From Oligoflexus sp. (GTDB lineage Bacteria; Bdellovibrionota_B; Oligoflexia; Oligoflexales; Oligoflexaceae), in the NCBI GenBank assembly GCA_030151925.1, contig JASLCY010000134.1, positions 1-15,245 on the forward strand: a stretch of DNA of 15,245 nucleotides, written 5' to 3'. Below are positions 5,929 through 14,543 of the stretch, piece by piece. Made by a program: the position numbers and the translations under genes. The notes under the pieces were generated by a model that was not told the DNA's origin, searched no databases, and saw only the letters and a list, made by a program, of their open reading frames with translations. Numbering within the stretch: position 1 is the stretch's first letter; every line of letters starts with the position of its first letter.

Positions 5929-8262
5929 ATGGCAGAAGCTGTCAAGCGAGACAAAAATCGTGGTGTGCCCGCCTTCCTCAAATCCCAGCTGTCGCGCTGG
6001 ATCAACCCAGAAGACGGCTATAGCCAGGAAATCCTCTTCGTCTTCTGCGTGGGCTTCGCGCTCTTCCTCGGGGTGGCGCTCGCGAGCTTCTCGCCGCTCG
6101 ACCCCTCGATCTATAACTACAGCTACCCGCCGCGCGCCGCGCATAACTGGGGCGGCCTGGTCGGCTCTTACCTGTCCGGATTCCTGATCTTCCAGCTCGG
6201 AGCGCTCGCTTACCTGCTGCCCCTGCCGCTCCTCATCCTCGGCTGGATGAACCTTCGCGGCGAGAGAAAGGCCTTTGCCTTCGGTCGCCTCTCGGGCCTG
6301 GCCCTCGGCATCGTCTGCATCGCGCTCGCCGCTCAGCAGTGGGCGCCCGCGCTTTCCCTCGGCGGCTTTAACTACCGCTCGGGCGGGACGCTCGGATTCT
6401 GGGCGCAGCGCCTCCTGAAGGGCACGGTCGGCACCGGCGGCCTTTATATCGTCCTGTTCGGAGGCGTGATCCTCGCCGCTCTCATGGTGAAGCAGGACAG
6501 CGTGATCAAACCCCTCCTGCAAAAACTCGCCCTGAAGCGCCCGAAGAAAAAGGCGAAGGCGGAAGTCGCCCCCGTCCCGATCGGCAGCGCGGAGGCTCAA
6601 AGAGCGGGCGCAGCGGCGAACCCAGGACCCGACCTCAACGACATTCTGAAGAAGATCACGATCCAGGAGAAGTACCAGGCGCCGCTCGAAGAGGCCGCGA
6701 AACCTCTCGCGGCCCTCAATGCCGAGGCGGATCTTGAAGCCAGGCTCGACGAGTTCGAGGAGACGCCCGCGCATCAGCCGGATCCGAGTTACGTGCCGCC
6801 TCCGGCCACCATGTTTAAGACGGGCGCGACCTCGATCGCGATCGATGAGGAGCAGCGCCGCGAGTTCGAGCAGACCTCCGTGGCCCTCGTCAAGGCTTTC
6901 GCAGAGTTCGGCGTCGGCGGGGAAGTCATCGCGATTCAACCCGGCCCCGTGGTGACCGTCTATGAGTTCCAGCCCGATGCCGGCACCAAACTCGCGAAGG
7001 TCACCGGCCTGCTCGATGACATCGCCCTGGCGCTCAAGGTGGACTCGATCTTCATCCATCCCGTGAGCGGCAAACGCGCGCTCGGCGTGCAAGTGCCCAA
7101 TAAGAAGCGCGAGACGGTCTATCTCGGCGACATCCTGCAGTCCGGCGCTTTCCAGAATTCGAGCTCGCCGCTGAACTTCGTGCTCGGCAAGGGCCTGACG
7201 GGAGAACCGATCTGCTGCGATCTCGCGGCCATGCCCCACCTCCTCACCGCGGGCCAGACGGGTTCAGGGAAGTCGGTCGCGATCAACTCGCTGCTCTGCA
7301 GCCTGATCTTGAAGGCGAGCCCCGAGCAGGTCCGCATGATCCTCGTGGACCCGAAGATCCTCGAACTCAAGATCTACGAAGGCATCCCGCATCTCTTGAT
7401 GCCGGTCATCACCGAGCCGCTCAAGGCTTCCCTGGCCTTGAAGTGGGCCTGCTACGAGATGGACCGCCGCTACCAGCTCATGGAATCGGCCATGGTTCGC
7501 CACATCTCGGGCTTCAACCAGTTCTGGGATAATGCGCCCGCCGATCAGAAGGCCCAGATGCGCGAGAAGTTCGGCGATCATATCCAGGGCAAGCTGCCCT
7601 ATATCGTGATCGTCATCGACGAGCTCGCCGACCTCATGCTCACCGCGTCCAAGGACGTGGAGAACTCGATCCAGCGTCTGGCCCAGAAGGCCCGCGCCTC
7701 GGGCATCCACCTCGTCCTCGCCACGCAGCGGCCTTCGGTCGACGTCATCACGGGCGTTATCAAGGCGAACCTCCCGAGCCGCATCGCCTTCAAGGTCTTC
7801 TCCCGCATCGACAGCCGGACTGTCCTCGACAGCATGGGCGCGGAACGCCTCCTCGGCCGCGGGGATATGCTCTTCCTCAGGCCCGGTTCGAGCAAGCTCG
7901 AGCGTATCCAGGGCGCTTTCCTGAGCGACGAGGAAGTGGTGGGCATGGTCGATACGCTCAAGAAGACGAGCGTCGCGCACTATGACGAGACCGCGATGGA
8001 GTGGATCAACGAGGAGTTCCAGAAGCAATCGGGCAACGCCTTCGATTTCGGCGACGAAGCCGCCGGCTCGCAGGATCCGAAGTGGAACGAAGCGATGCAG
8101 ATCGCCCAGCGCCAGGGCGCGATCAGCGCCTCTTACCTCCAGCGCATGCTGAAGATCGGCTACAACCGGGCTGCGCGTATCGTGGAATCGATGGAATCGC
8201 AAGGTCTGGTGGCGAAGGCGGACGGCTCGAAGCCGCGGGCCTGGATCGGCCCCCAGAGCTGA
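5929..8262 (+). CDS. ftsK: DNA translocase FtsK
   Basis: FtsK is the septal DNA pump that clears chromosome ends from the division plane and activates XerCD recombination. The 777-residue protein has four N-terminal membrane segments (about 34-54, 76-106, 120-137, 168-187) and a short charged linker (about 190-280), so it is the compact form. The RecA-like motor has Walker A GQTGSGKS (442-449) and Walker B IVIVIDELADL with D564, followed by LATQRPSVDVITG. The C-terminal winged-helix gamma domain (about 716-777, LQRMLKIGYNRAARIVE) reads KOPS orienting sequences. The ATG at 5929 has AAGGA upstream with a 9-10-nt gap and is preferred to a TTG two codons earlier. The gene stands alone and converges on a glycosyltransferase gene across the 8264-8391 repeat. 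Confidence 0.97.
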   Translation: MAEAVKRDKNRGVPAFLKSQLSRWINPEDGYSQEILFVFCVGFALFLGVALASFSPLDPSIYNYSYPPRAAHNWGGLVGSYLSGFLIFQLGALAYLLPLPLLILGWMNLRGERKAFAFGRLSGLALGIVCIALAAQQWAPALSLGGFNYRSGGTLGFWAQRLLKGTVGTGGLYIVLFGGVILAALMVKQDSVIKPLLQKLALKRPKKKAKAEVAPVPIGSAEAQRAGAAANPGPDLNDILKKITIQEKYQAPLEEAAKPLAALNAEADLEARLDEFEETPAHQPDPSYVPPPATMFKTGATSIAIDEEQRREFEQTSVALVKAFAEFGVGGEVIAIQPGPVVTVYEFQPDAGTKLAKVTGLLDDIALALKVDSIFIHPVSGKRALGVQVPNKKRETVYLGDILQSGAFQNSSSPLNFVLGKGLTGEPICCDLAAMPHLLTAGQTGSGKSVAINSLLCSLILKASPEQVRMILVDPKILELKIYEGIPHLLMPVITEPLKASLALKWACYEMDRRYQLMESAMVRHISGFNQFWDNAPADQKAQMREKFGDHIQGKLPYIVIVIDELADLMLTASKDVENSIQRLAQKARASGIHLVLATQRPSVDVITGVIKANLPSRIAFKVFSRIDSRTVLDSMGAERLLGRGDMLFLRPGSSKLERIQGAFLSDEEVVGMVDTLKKTSVAHYDETAMEWINEEFQKQSGNAFDFGDEAAGSQDPKWNEAMQIAQRQGAISASYLQRMLKIGYNRAARIVESMESQGLVAKADGSKPRAWIGPQS

Positions 8263-8263
8263 A

Positions 8264-8391
8264 TTATTGAGCGCCTCATAAGGCATGTCGCTGCGTTTAT
8301 CGGTCGGCTCCGCTCCTCATTGGCCGTAGGAGCCAACTCCGGTGCTCGCCGCCCTCGCGCCTTGCGACATGCCTTATGAGGCGCTCAATAA
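8264..8391. repeat. 128-bp element with perfect 28-bp inverted arms between convergent genes
   Basis: Arm 8264-8291 is the exact reverse complement of arm 8364-8391 (28/28), with a 72-bp centre. The arms begin TTATTGAGCGCC and each holds a small internal palindrome, GCCT-N4-AGGC. The centre has its own 6-bp stem (GGCTCC 8306-8311 with GGAGCC 8329-8334). The element starts 1 bp after the ftsK stop and supplies the stop codon and last 7 nt of the facing glycosyltransferase gene. It could be a REPIN-like pair of inverted REPs, or a MITE: TA dinucleotides lie symmetrically near both tips (8265-8266 and 8389-8390), as IS630/mariner-type elements would leave. As RNA it would form a long hairpin ending both transcripts, but no U-tract follows. 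No encoded protein is seen. Confidence 0.9.
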
Positions 8392-9458
8392 CGGGTGAGG
8401 GAGCTGAGGAAGGCTTCGAGTTCTTCCCCCATCCTTTCAAGGCTGAAATACTGGGCTGCTGCGGCGGCCCTATTTTTTTTCTCGACCGAGGATTCGCCGA
8501 AAGCCCGCTCGAGCTGGACCTTGAGATGCGCGGCTCCGTCTTTCACGCCTTTGAGGCTCGAGCCGAAATTCTCCTGCCTGAGGCATTCCTCCAGCGCCCC
8601 GACGCCCGAGACGAGCACCGGGGTTCCGCACAGTAGAAACTCTTCCGCCACGCGGCAAATCACTTCCGACCCGATGCTGGGAACCACGCCGAGCGTCGCC
8701 TGGCTCATGCGCTCGGGCAGGTTCTGCACGCGCGCCTCCACGAGGCCCCAATCAACGCCTTCGCTGAGGCCCAAGGCTTTTGCGGCTTCGCGCAGATCGT
8801 TCGAAGAGACGTTCGCGCTCTGGCCGATGATCTCAAGATAGGGCTTGGGCAGCGAGCCGTTCCAGGCCGCGAGCAGGCGCTGGAAGATCTCGAAAAAACG
8901 CGCGTGGCCTTTCACGGGATCGAAGCGCCCGACGATCAGGAGCTTGGGTCGATCGGGAGGCGTGGTCTCCTGATAACGGAACACGCTCGTATCAAGGCCC
9001 AGCGTGATGGACTCGATCCGTTTTTTCGGCAAGGCCTCCTGAAAGCGCTGACGAAGGGTCGCGGCCGGCGTGAGGATCGCACGCGTAAAACCGAGGCTGC
9101 CCCAGAGCTGAAGCCCTGAGAGAGGTTTGGCCATATCGCTGTCCTGGCCGCGAAACCGCACGACAGGGCAGCCGAGGAAACGGGCGAGGAAGGTTTCCGG
9201 CCCGCCATAGGTGATGATGAAATTCGGTTTAATGACCCGTGCGCGGCGTTTGAGATCCAGCAGCTCGGCCGGGCTGAAGGTATAACTCGGGCCGGCCAGC
9301 CCCAGCTCTTTCGCCCTTGTTTCGCAGGGCGAACCCGCTAACGCGCTGATCGACGAAGACCAACCGCGCCGCGCCAGAGCTTCCGTGGACCGCAGCGCAT
9401 ATTCCGTAATCGCGCTATTCCAGCGGTTGGAGCAAAGGTGCCAGACTGTTGGTTTCAT
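8385..9458 (-). CDS. Glycosyltransferase, GT-B fold, family 4-like
   Basis: The 357-residue product looks like a cytoplasmic or membrane-peripheral enzyme that adds a sugar from a nucleotide donor, most likely in LPS or surface glycan assembly. The N-terminal acceptor half (1-165) contains IITYGGPETF and the basic RFRGQDSD. The C-terminal donor half begins at PKLLIVGRFDPVKGH (171-185), the usual GT4 strand-loop. It carries the E-x7-E type motif in SEVICRVAEEFLLCGTPVL (E265, E273). Its ATG overlaps the stop of the upstream glycosyltransferase by ATGA, so the two are translationally coupled. Its last codons (Tyr and stop) lie inside the 8264-8391 element, so the present C-terminus may have been set by that element. 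Sugar specificity cannot be read. Confidence 0.88.
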   Translation of the reverse strand: MKPTVWHLCSNRWNSAITEYALRSTEALARRGWSSSISALAGSPCETRAKELGLAGPSYTFSPAELLDLKRRARVIKPNFIITYGGPETFLARFLGCPVVRFRGQDSDMAKPLSGLQLWGSLGFTRAILTPAATLRQRFQEALPKKRIESITLGLDTSVFRYQETTPPDRPKLLIVGRFDPVKGHARFFEIFQRLLAAWNGSLPKPYLEIIGQSANVSSNDLREAAKALGLSEGVDWGLVEARVQNLPERMSQATLGVVPSIGSEVICRVAEEFLLCGTPVLVSGVGALEECLRQENFGSSLKGVKDGAAHLKVQLERAFGESSVEKKNRAAAAAQYFSLERMGEELEAFLSSLTRY

Positions 9459-10231
9459 CGCTTGGTCCCATACTTTTCAAAGAGCTTAGCATACTTCACG
9501 TAGGCGTAAAGACTGGAAATCAAGGCGTAGGTGTAGCCCGGATAGCCATCGAGAAAGCCGAGGCGCAGGATATAACGCGTAAAAAACTCGGTCCAGGGCC
9601 GCAGGAGATGCGAAACCTTGGAAGGGCGTTTCCCCTTTTGAAAATGCTGATCGGCGATCGCGCTGGTGTAACGATTAAACCGGGCGAAATAATCGGAGAG
9701 GTTCTTATAGCTCGTATGCCAGAGGATAAGGCCGGCGAGAAAAGCCTCTTTAGGACCGCCGGCGTTCAAGATGAACTCCTCGTGGATCGTTCCCTGATAG
9801 CGCCCCGAGTCCCGCGGGAAAAGCCTGAGAGGCCTATCCTTGGTTTTGCCGAAACGCATCCTGCGGCCCATGAAGACCAGCCTTCGGTCGAGGCGGTAGG
9901 CCTGCTCGGGCTTTCTCTGGAGCAGCGTGGGCAGCGCCTGCCTCAACTCCTCGCTCAGGGTCTCGTCGGCGTCGATCGCCAGCACCCAGCCACGCGTCGC
10001 GAACGCCAGGGCCGCGTTTTTCTGCTCGGCGAAGTTGGTGAAGGGCCGCTGCTCGACTCGCGCGCCGAAAGTGGCGGCGATACGCGCGGTCTGATCGGTG
10101 CTCATCGAGTCGAGCACAATGATTTCAACTCCTTCGGGGAGGCTTTTCAGACAAGCGGGTAGGGTTTCTTCTTCATTGAAGGCGATGATAACGACGGAAA
10201 GATCGAGCGGTGATGAGGAGGCAGATGGCAT
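9455..10231 (-). CDS. Family 2 glycosyltransferase, WaaE/KdtX-like
   Basis: The product has 258 residues with a GT-A fold at the N-terminus: LSVVIIAFNEEETLPACL (11-28), IIVLDSMSTDQT, and the metal-binding D-x-D region IDADETLS (D87, D89). The segment FAEQKNAALAFATRGWVLAID and the later GRYQGTIHEEF are typical of the beta-1,4-glucosyltransferase subgroup that includes WaaE, which acts on the LPS inner core. The C-terminal basic and aromatic part (about 180-258, YFARFNRYTS, FFTRYILRLGFLDGYPGYTYA) fits membrane association. The ATG at 10231 has AGGGA 7 nt upstream and is preferred to a TTG six codons earlier. It forms a two-gene unit with the downstream GT4 gene. The LPS role follows from family and pairing; the exact acceptor is unknown. 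Confidence 0.9.
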   Translation of the reverse strand: MPSASSSPLDLSVVIIAFNEEETLPACLKSLPEGVEIIVLDSMSTDQTARIAATFGARVEQRPFTNFAEQKNAALAFATRGWVLAIDADETLSEELRQALPTLLQRKPEQAYRLDRRLVFMGRRMRFGKTKDRPLRLFPRDSGRYQGTIHEEFILNAGGPKEAFLAGLILWHTSYKNLSDYFARFNRYTSAIADQHFQKGKRPSKVSHLLRPWTEFFTRYILRLGFLDGYPGYTYALISSLYAYVKYAKLFEKYGTKR

Positions 10232-10241
10232 CGAGCGGTCC

Positions 10242-10293
10242 CTGTCCAAAGGTCTGGACAGAGAGGAAGGCCCCTAGGTGCGGAGCCTTCCTC
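10242..10293 (-). terminator. Tandem hairpins between the exported-protein gene and the glycosyltransferase unit
   Basis: On the minus strand, GAGGAAGGC (10293-10285) pairs perfectly with GCCTTCCTC (10271-10263), beginning 12 nt after the upstream stop. It is followed by TCTGTCC, so it is a U-poor terminator at best. The next hairpin, CTGTCC (10261-10256) with GGACAG (10247-10242), ends against the glycosyltransferase SD and overlaps it by two bases. Both may separate the two transcription units. Confidence 0.4.
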
Positions 10294-10304
10294 CCAAGCG
10301 CTTC

Positions 10305-10691
10305 TTAGAAGGATGCGCTTGTCGCCGTCCAATAGTCCTGGTTTTCGTTGATGCGGAGCATGGCAGGATAACCAGCCATCGAGCCTTCCTCACGATTATA
10401 CTTCGTAAGGACGACGAGAGAGCCAACTTTTCCCTGCTTTACCACGCGACCAACAGCGACAATGTAATTGTACTGGTTTTTGATTTCAACATAATCGCCA
10501 ACCGTGCCGAGCATAGGAGCTACTGTACAATACACGCGTTTGTCTTTTCCGGTGTCGCGACTGTCGTCGACAATCGAGCTCTCTTTGAGTTTCTTGCAGG
10601 CTTTTACGGAAGCCGCGAGAGAAACCTTGGAATGAAGGAGAGCCGCAAAAAACAAACCAGAGACGAGGAGGAACTTCTTCAACATCAACAT
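10305..10691 (-). CDS. Small exported protein with two cysteines, function unknown
   Basis: I do not recognise the family. The 128-residue product has a clear Sec signal peptide: MLMLKKFLLV, a hydrophobic core, and a probable cleavage at SLA-ASV after residue 26. The mature part is about 100 residues. Its only cysteines, C32 and C55, could form a disulfide in the periplasm. The following sequence (about 60-96, GTVGDYVEIKN then YIVAVGRVVKQGKVGSLVVL) has the alternating pattern of a small beta-barrel such as an SH3-like fold. The tail is aromatic and Ser/Thr-rich. The frame opens with GTG at 10703. ATG at 10691 is chosen because GGAG lies 6 nt upstream. The gene is divergent from the YyaL-like gene and separated from the downstream glycosyltransferases by hairpins. 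Confidence 0.75.
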   Translation of the reverse strand: MLMLKKFLLVSGLFFAALLHSKVSLAASVKACKKLKESSIVDDSRDTGKDKRVYCTVAPMLGTVGDYVEIKNQYNYIVAVGRVVKQGKVGSLVVLTKYNREEGSMAGYPAMLRINENQDYWTATSASF

Positions 10692-10731
10692 AATGAACTC
10701 CACTTCAATTCAGCTTACTGGCTCAACACAC

Positions 10732-10843
10732 TGCAAAGATGCCAGCTTGTCCCGTATAATGCAGACGTTATGCCAGAGGGAAGATACGGGAATTATGTTG
10801 AAATCATTGATTTAATCCTCTTTTCTATCGAGTTGAGACTCGA
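10732..10843 (+). promoter_or_regulatory. Divergent intergenic region: TATAAT box and leader hairpin before the YyaL-like gene
   Basis: The 209-bp gap 10692-10900 separates divergent genes. On the plus strand a perfect TATAAT (10755-10760) has only a poor -35 (TGCAAA, 10732-10737). If used, it gives a leader of about 135 nt. That leader holds a 6-bp hairpin, TCGAGT (10828-10833) with ACTCGA (10838-10843), closing a TGAG loop. No convincing minus-strand hexamer pair was found. Confidence 0.35.
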
Positions 10844-10900
10844 CACCTGTCAAAACAAGCGACACTTTCGAGAAGAACCGCCTTTGCACCGGAGTCCCCT

Positions 10901-12898
10901 ATGGCTAACCATCTCGCAGCCGAAACATCGCCCTACCTTCTTCAGCATGCGCATAATCCCGTGGATTGGTTTCCCTGGGGCGAGGCCGCGTTCCGCAAGG
11001 CCGCGGCGGAGGGCAAACCGATCTTTCTTTCGATCGGTTATTCCACCTGCCATTGGTGTCACGTGATGGAAGGCGATTCCTTCGAGAAAGAGGACGTCGC
11101 CGAGATCCTCAATAAACACTTCGTAGCGATCAAAGTGGATCGCGAAGAGCGCCCCGACGTCGACGCCTACTATATGAAGGCCGTGCAGGCCATGAACCAG
11201 CGCGGAGGCTGGCCGCTCTCGGCGGTCCTGACCGACGAGGGCAAACCCTTCTGGGGCGGGACGTTCTACCCGCGCGAGCAGTTCAAGGCCATCCTGCTGC
11301 GGATCCGCGAGATCTGGGAGGCGAATCACCTCGATGTGAAGGACCGCGCCTTCGAGCTCGGCGAGCATTTGAAGATTCGCGAGGCGGACCTCTTCCAGCC
11401 GGCCGCTGCGATCGATCACAAGGCGGTCGAAGCCTTCCTGCGCGGCAAAGCCGAGAGCTTCGATCCGCGTTACGGCGGCTTCGGAGCCGCTCCGAAGTTC
11501 CCGCCGGCGATGGCCCTGCTGCTGCTCCTGCGGGAGCCCAGGTATAAGGAGATCGTCCGCAAGACCCTGGGAGGCATGGCGCGCGGCGGCATGCGGGATC
11601 ACGTCGGCGGCGGCTTCCACCGTTACTCGGTCGACGAGAAATGGATGGTGCCGCACTTCGAGAAGATGCTCTACGACAACGCGCTCCTTACTCTGGCTTA
11701 TACCGAAGCCTTCGCCTTGAGCGGATCTCCCGAGGATAAAAGGGTCGTCGAGACGACGCTCGATTACATCCTGCGGGACATGACGGGCCCGGAAGGCGGA
11801 TTTTACAGCGCGGAAGACGCCGACAGCGAGAAGACCGAAGGCAAATTCTACGTCTGGGGCACGGATGATCTCGAGCCTGCCCTGCTCGCCGAAGTCCAAA
11901 AGTATTTCGAGTTCAGGCCGGAAGGGAACTTCGAGATCTCACGGCAGGTCGAGGAGATGGAGGCGGCCGCCGGGCTCAAGGCCGTGCGGAATGCCAACAT
12001 CCTGCATCATATCGGTAAAGACGTCCTGCCCGAAGGCGAGGCGTATGAAAGTTTGCTCGCGGAGCTGCTCGCGCGGCGCTCGAAACGCGTTCGCCCGGGG
12101 CTGGACGACAAGATCATCGCCGGTTGGAACGGGCTGATGATCGCGGCGCTGGCCAGGGCGGGACGGGTGCTGCAGGATCCTCGTTATACGGAGGCCGCGC
12201 GGCGGAGCTGGAGCTTCCTCAGCGAGAAGATGGTGCAGGACGAAACGCTGCTGCGAAGCTATAGAGCCGGCAAAGCCAAGCAACCCGCCTTTCTCGAAGA
12301 CTACGCGGCTCTCATCTGGGGCCTGATCGAACTTTACCAAACGACTCTCGAACCGGCCTGGCTCGAGGCGGCCGTGGCTTGGCAGGCAAGGCAGGATCAG
12401 CTTTTCTGGGATCACGAGACCGGCGGCTACTTCGACGATCAGGGCGCCGACCACCATCTCCCGCATCGCGGCAAGGATTATATGGATGCCGCGACTCCGA
12501 GCGGCAACGGCCTCAGCGCCTATAACCTCGCGCGGCTTTTTAAGCTCACGGGCGATACGAAGCTGCTCGAAGCGAGCCGCACGCTCTTAAAACAGGCCGG
12601 CGAACTCATGGGCAGGTTCCCCGGGAATTTCCCGATGCTGCATCTCGCGCTCTCCGAGCTGCACACGCCTTCTCTCGTCATCGCCGGCCCTCTGGAGCCC
12701 GCGGTGCTAAAGGCCGTGCCTTCGTCTTTCGCCTGGGTCCAGTACGCATCGGAGCTGGAAAAGCTCTGCCCTGTTCTCAAAGGTAAAGCGCCGGCGGCCG
12801 GGGCGAAAACGCTGTTTTACCGCTGCGAAGGCGAAACCTGCCAGCGGCCGCTGACCGAGCTTTCCGCTGTCCTCAGTGGACAAGCGTCCTTATCTTAA
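10901..12898 (+). CDS. Thioredoxin-domain protein of the YyaL/DUF255 (SPATA20-like) family
   Basis: The 665-residue protein opens with the family signature [22 protein letters not shown] thioredoxin-like domain (about 1-165) carries CHWCHVM (C50, C53) and the strands [14 protein letters not shown] and [16 protein letters not shown]. The remaining 500 residues form the (alpha/alpha)6-barrel part seen in glycosidase and epimerase folds, with signatures [33 protein letters not shown] and [13 protein letters not shown]. The length is near the family norm. The biochemical role of this widespread family is poorly defined; a redox or sugar-related function is only suggested by the folds. No signal peptide is seen, so it is cytoplasmic. 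The ATG at 10901 has GGAG with a 6-nt gap. gcvT starts 43 bp after its stop, so read-through into the glycine cleavage genes is possible. Confidence 0.93.
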   Translation: MANHLAAETSPYLLQHAHNPVDWFPWGEAAFRKAAAEGKPIFLSIGYSTCHWCHVMEGDSFEKEDVAEILNKHFVAIKVDREERPDVDAYYMKAVQAMNQRGGWPLSAVLTDEGKPFWGGTFYPREQFKAILLRIREIWEANHLDVKDRAFELGEHLKIREADLFQPAAAIDHKAVEAFLRGKAESFDPRYGGFGAAPKFPPAMALLLLLREPRYKEIVRKTLGGMARGGMRDHVGGGFHRYSVDEKWMVPHFEKMLYDNALLTLAYTEAFALSGSPEDKRVVETTLDYILRDMTGPEGGFYSAEDADSEKTEGKFYVWGTDDLEPALLAEVQKYFEFRPEGNFEISRQVEEMEAAAGLKAVRNANILHHIGKDVLPEGEAYESLLAELLARRSKRVRPGLDDKIIAGWNGLMIAALARAGRVLQDPRYTEAARRSWSFLSEKMVQDETLLRSYRAGKAKQPAFLEDYAALIWGLIELYQTTLEPAWLEAAVAWQARQDQLFWDHETGGYFDDQGADHHLPHRGKDYMDAATPSGNGLSAYNLARLFKLTGDTKLLEASRTLLKQAGELMGRFPGNFPMLHLALSELHTPSLVIAGPLEPAVLKAVPSSFAWVQYASELEKLCPVLKGKAPAAGAKTLFYRCEGETCQRPLTELSAVLSGQASLS

Positions 12899-12905
12899 GT
12901 ACGCT
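12877..12905 (+). promoter_or_regulatory. Possible weak promoter for gcvT
   Basis: TGGACA (12877-12882, 5/6 to consensus) and TACGCT (12900-12905, 3/6) are separated by 17 bp, overlapping the end of the upstream gene. It would give gcvT a leader of about 30 nt, leaving no room for a glycine riboswitch. Co-transcription with the upstream gene is the alternative. Confidence 0.3.
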
Positions 12906-12941
12906 CCGAGCCGAACATTTACAGGACTGAGGATACTCGCC

Positions 12942-14051
12942 ATGACGCAGGAAATGAAAAAAACACCTTTGCATGCGCTCCATAAACAGCTGAAAGCTAA
13001 GATGGTTCCGTTCGGAGGCTGGGATATGCCTGTTCAATACGAAAGCGTTTTGGCCGAGCATAAATATGTGCGTGAACATGTTGGTATCTTTGACGTGAGC
13101 CACATGGGAGAGATCATCGTCGAAGGTCCTGGCGCTCTGGCTTATCTGCAAGGCTTGACGGTCAACGACGTTGCGCGGCTCGAAATCGGCCACGGCCAAT
13201 ACTCGGCCCTTCCGACCGAAGACGCGGGTTTCATCGACGACCTCATCATCTACCGCGTAGGCTCGGAACGCTACCTCCTCTGCGTGAACGCCTCCAACAT
13301 CGACAAAGACTACGAATGGCTCAAAAAACACAAAGGCCAGCATAAGGTCGACGTGATCAATGAATCGCCGCTCTGGTCCCAACTCGCGATCCAAGGTCCT
13401 GAAAGCGAAGAGGCGCTGATGAAGATCCTCGCGCCCGCCGACCAGAAGAAGGTGCAGGAGCTCGCTTACACCCATATCGCCGAAGCCTCGTTCCACGGCG
13501 CGACCGGCTACGTGGCGCGCACGGGTTATACGGGCGAAAAAGGCTACGAGGTCTATATTCCCAACGCCCAGGCCCCGGCCGTGTTCTCCGAGCTGCTCGA
13601 GAAGACCAACGCGAAGCCTATCGGCCTCGGCGCGCGTGATACGCTTCGCCTGGAAGCCTGTTACCTGCTCTACGGCAACGATATGGACGAGACCGTCTCG
13701 CCGATCGAAGCGGGCATCGGCTGGGCCGTGCGTTTTGAGAAGGGCGACTTCCTCGGCAAAAAGAAGATGGAAGACCAAAAGGCCGGTAAACTCCCGGCGC
13801 GCAAGATCGTGGCTTTCAAGCTCGAGGACGAGGGCATCGCCCGCCACGGCATGGACGTCTATGCCGGTGACAAGAAGGTCGGCGTCGTGACCAGCGGTTC
13901 GGTTCTCCCGACCGTCGAGGGTGCAGGTGGCATGGCTCTTATTGATAAAGACGCGGCGCAGCTCGGAGATACGCTCAGCATCGACGTACGCGGCAAAAGA
14001 AAACTTGCGAAGGTCGTCAAAAGACCCCTATATTCGGCTAAGGTCAAGTGA
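12942..14051 (+). CDS. gcvT: Aminomethyltransferase, glycine cleavage T protein
   Basis: T protein takes the aminomethyl group from the lipoyl arm of H protein, passes the carbon to tetrahydrofolate as 5,10-methylene-THF and releases ammonia. The 369-residue product matches the family length. Signatures are KMVPFGGWDMPVQY near the N-terminus, GIFDVSHMGEI, FIDDLIIYR, YTGEKGYEVYIP in the folate-binding core, RLEACYLLYGNDMDE with the conserved SPIEAG segment, and the C-terminal barrel with GVVTSGSVLPTV. The frame is open from a GTG at 12876 inside the upstream gene. ATG 12942 is chosen because homologues begin just before KKTPLHALH and a GAGGA lies about 8 nt upstream. gcvH follows after 40 bp, so the two are one unit. 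Confidence 0.97.
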   Translation: MTQEMKKTPLHALHKQLKAKMVPFGGWDMPVQYESVLAEHKYVREHVGIFDVSHMGEIIVEGPGALAYLQGLTVNDVARLEIGHGQYSALPTEDAGFIDDLIIYRVGSERYLLCVNASNIDKDYEWLKKHKGQHKVDVINESPLWSQLAIQGPESEEALMKILAPADQKKVQELAYTHIAEASFHGATGYVARTGYTGEKGYEVYIPNAQAPAVFSELLEKTNAKPIGLGARDTLRLEACYLLYGNDMDETVSPIEAGIGWAVRFEKGDFLGKKKMEDQKAGKLPARKIVAFKLEDEGIARHGMDVYAGDKKVGVVTSGSVLPTVEGAGGMALIDKDAAQLGDTLSIDVRGKRKLAKVVKRPLYSAKVK

Positions 14052-14091
14052 TTAAAAGTCTAATTCATTGATATATAACAAGAGGTTATCC

Positions 14092-14472
14092 ATGTCTTTG
14101 CCTAAGGATCTCAAGTACACAAAAGAGCACGAGTGGGCTCGCATCGAAAACAACACGGCCACCGTAGGCATCACAGCTTACGCTCTCGAGCAGCTCGGCG
14201 ACGTGGTACACCTTGACCTTCCTAAAGTCGGCGAATCCTTCAAGGCCGGTTCGACCTTCGGCAGCATCGAATCGACCAAAACCGTTTCCGACCTCTATAT
14301 GCCTATCTCGGGTAAAGTGACCGAAGTGAACGCCGCGATCGCCAAGGATCTCGAGAAACTCACGGAAGACCCTTATAAACTCGGCTGGCTGCTCAAGATC
14401 TCCTTCACCTCGAACGACGGCGAACTGATCTCGGGCGATGAATACCAAAAATTCATCTCTGAAGACGAGTAA
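14092..14472 (+). CDS. gcvH: Glycine cleavage H protein (lipoyl carrier)
   Basis: H protein is the small mobile carrier that shuttles the aminomethyl intermediate from P to T protein on a lipoyl-lysine. The 126-residue product contains [11 protein letters not shown] at the N-terminus, [19 protein letters not shown], and the lipoylation motif [13 protein letters not shown], in which K63 is the modified lysine. GKVTEVN and the C-terminal [11 protein letters not shown] are also typical. The ATG at 14092 is preceded by AGAGG with a 6-nt gap; an 8-codon upstream extension is discarded. It is followed directly by a strong terminator that ends the gcvTH transcript. Confidence 0.97.
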   Translation: MSLPKDLKYTKEHEWARIENNTATVGITAYALEQLGDVVHLDLPKVGESFKAGSTFGSIESTKTVSDLYMPISGKVTEVNAAIAKDLEKLTEDPYKLGWLLKISFTSNDGELISGDEYQKFISEDE

Positions 14473-14492
14473 TCCCGGTCTTTCCGATCAAG

Positions 14493-14523
14493 AGCCGAGG
14501 AATGAGCGTTCCTCGGCTTTTTT
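14493..14523 (+). terminator. Intrinsic terminator after gcvH
   Basis: AGCCGAGGAA (14493-14502) pairs perfectly with TTCCTCGGCT (14509-14518) around the 6-nt loop TGAGCG. A run of six T residues (14518-14523) follows. It starts 20 nt after the gcvH stop and is the clearest Rho-independent terminator in the window. Confidence 0.93.
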
Positions 14524-14543
14524 GCGTTTTAGCGGGTGATTTT

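Noticed and set aside
5854..8286. Long open frames on the minus strand opposite ftsK (about 460 and 340 codons)
   Set aside because: They are antisense shadows of a GC-rich gene: Arg/Glu/Asp/His-rich compositions without domains, facing an unmistakable FtsK.
8264..8391. Classical Rho-independent terminator or dif/XerCD site next to ftsK
   Set aside because: There is no U-tract on either side. The 28-bp arm length equals that of dif, but the sequence lacks the XerC/XerD arm pattern and occurs as two inverted copies.
8264..8391. CRISPR-like repeat
   Set aside because: The two copies are inverted, there are only two, and no spacer series or cas genes are present.
12899..12941. Glycine riboswitch upstream of gcvT
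   Set aside because: Only 43 bp separate gcvT from the upstream gene, too short for the aptamer, and no conserved riboswitch core is visible. The gcvP leader is likewise too short.
12873..13847. Minus-strand frame of about 320 codons opposite gcvT
   Set aside because: It is the shadow of an unambiguous gcvT.
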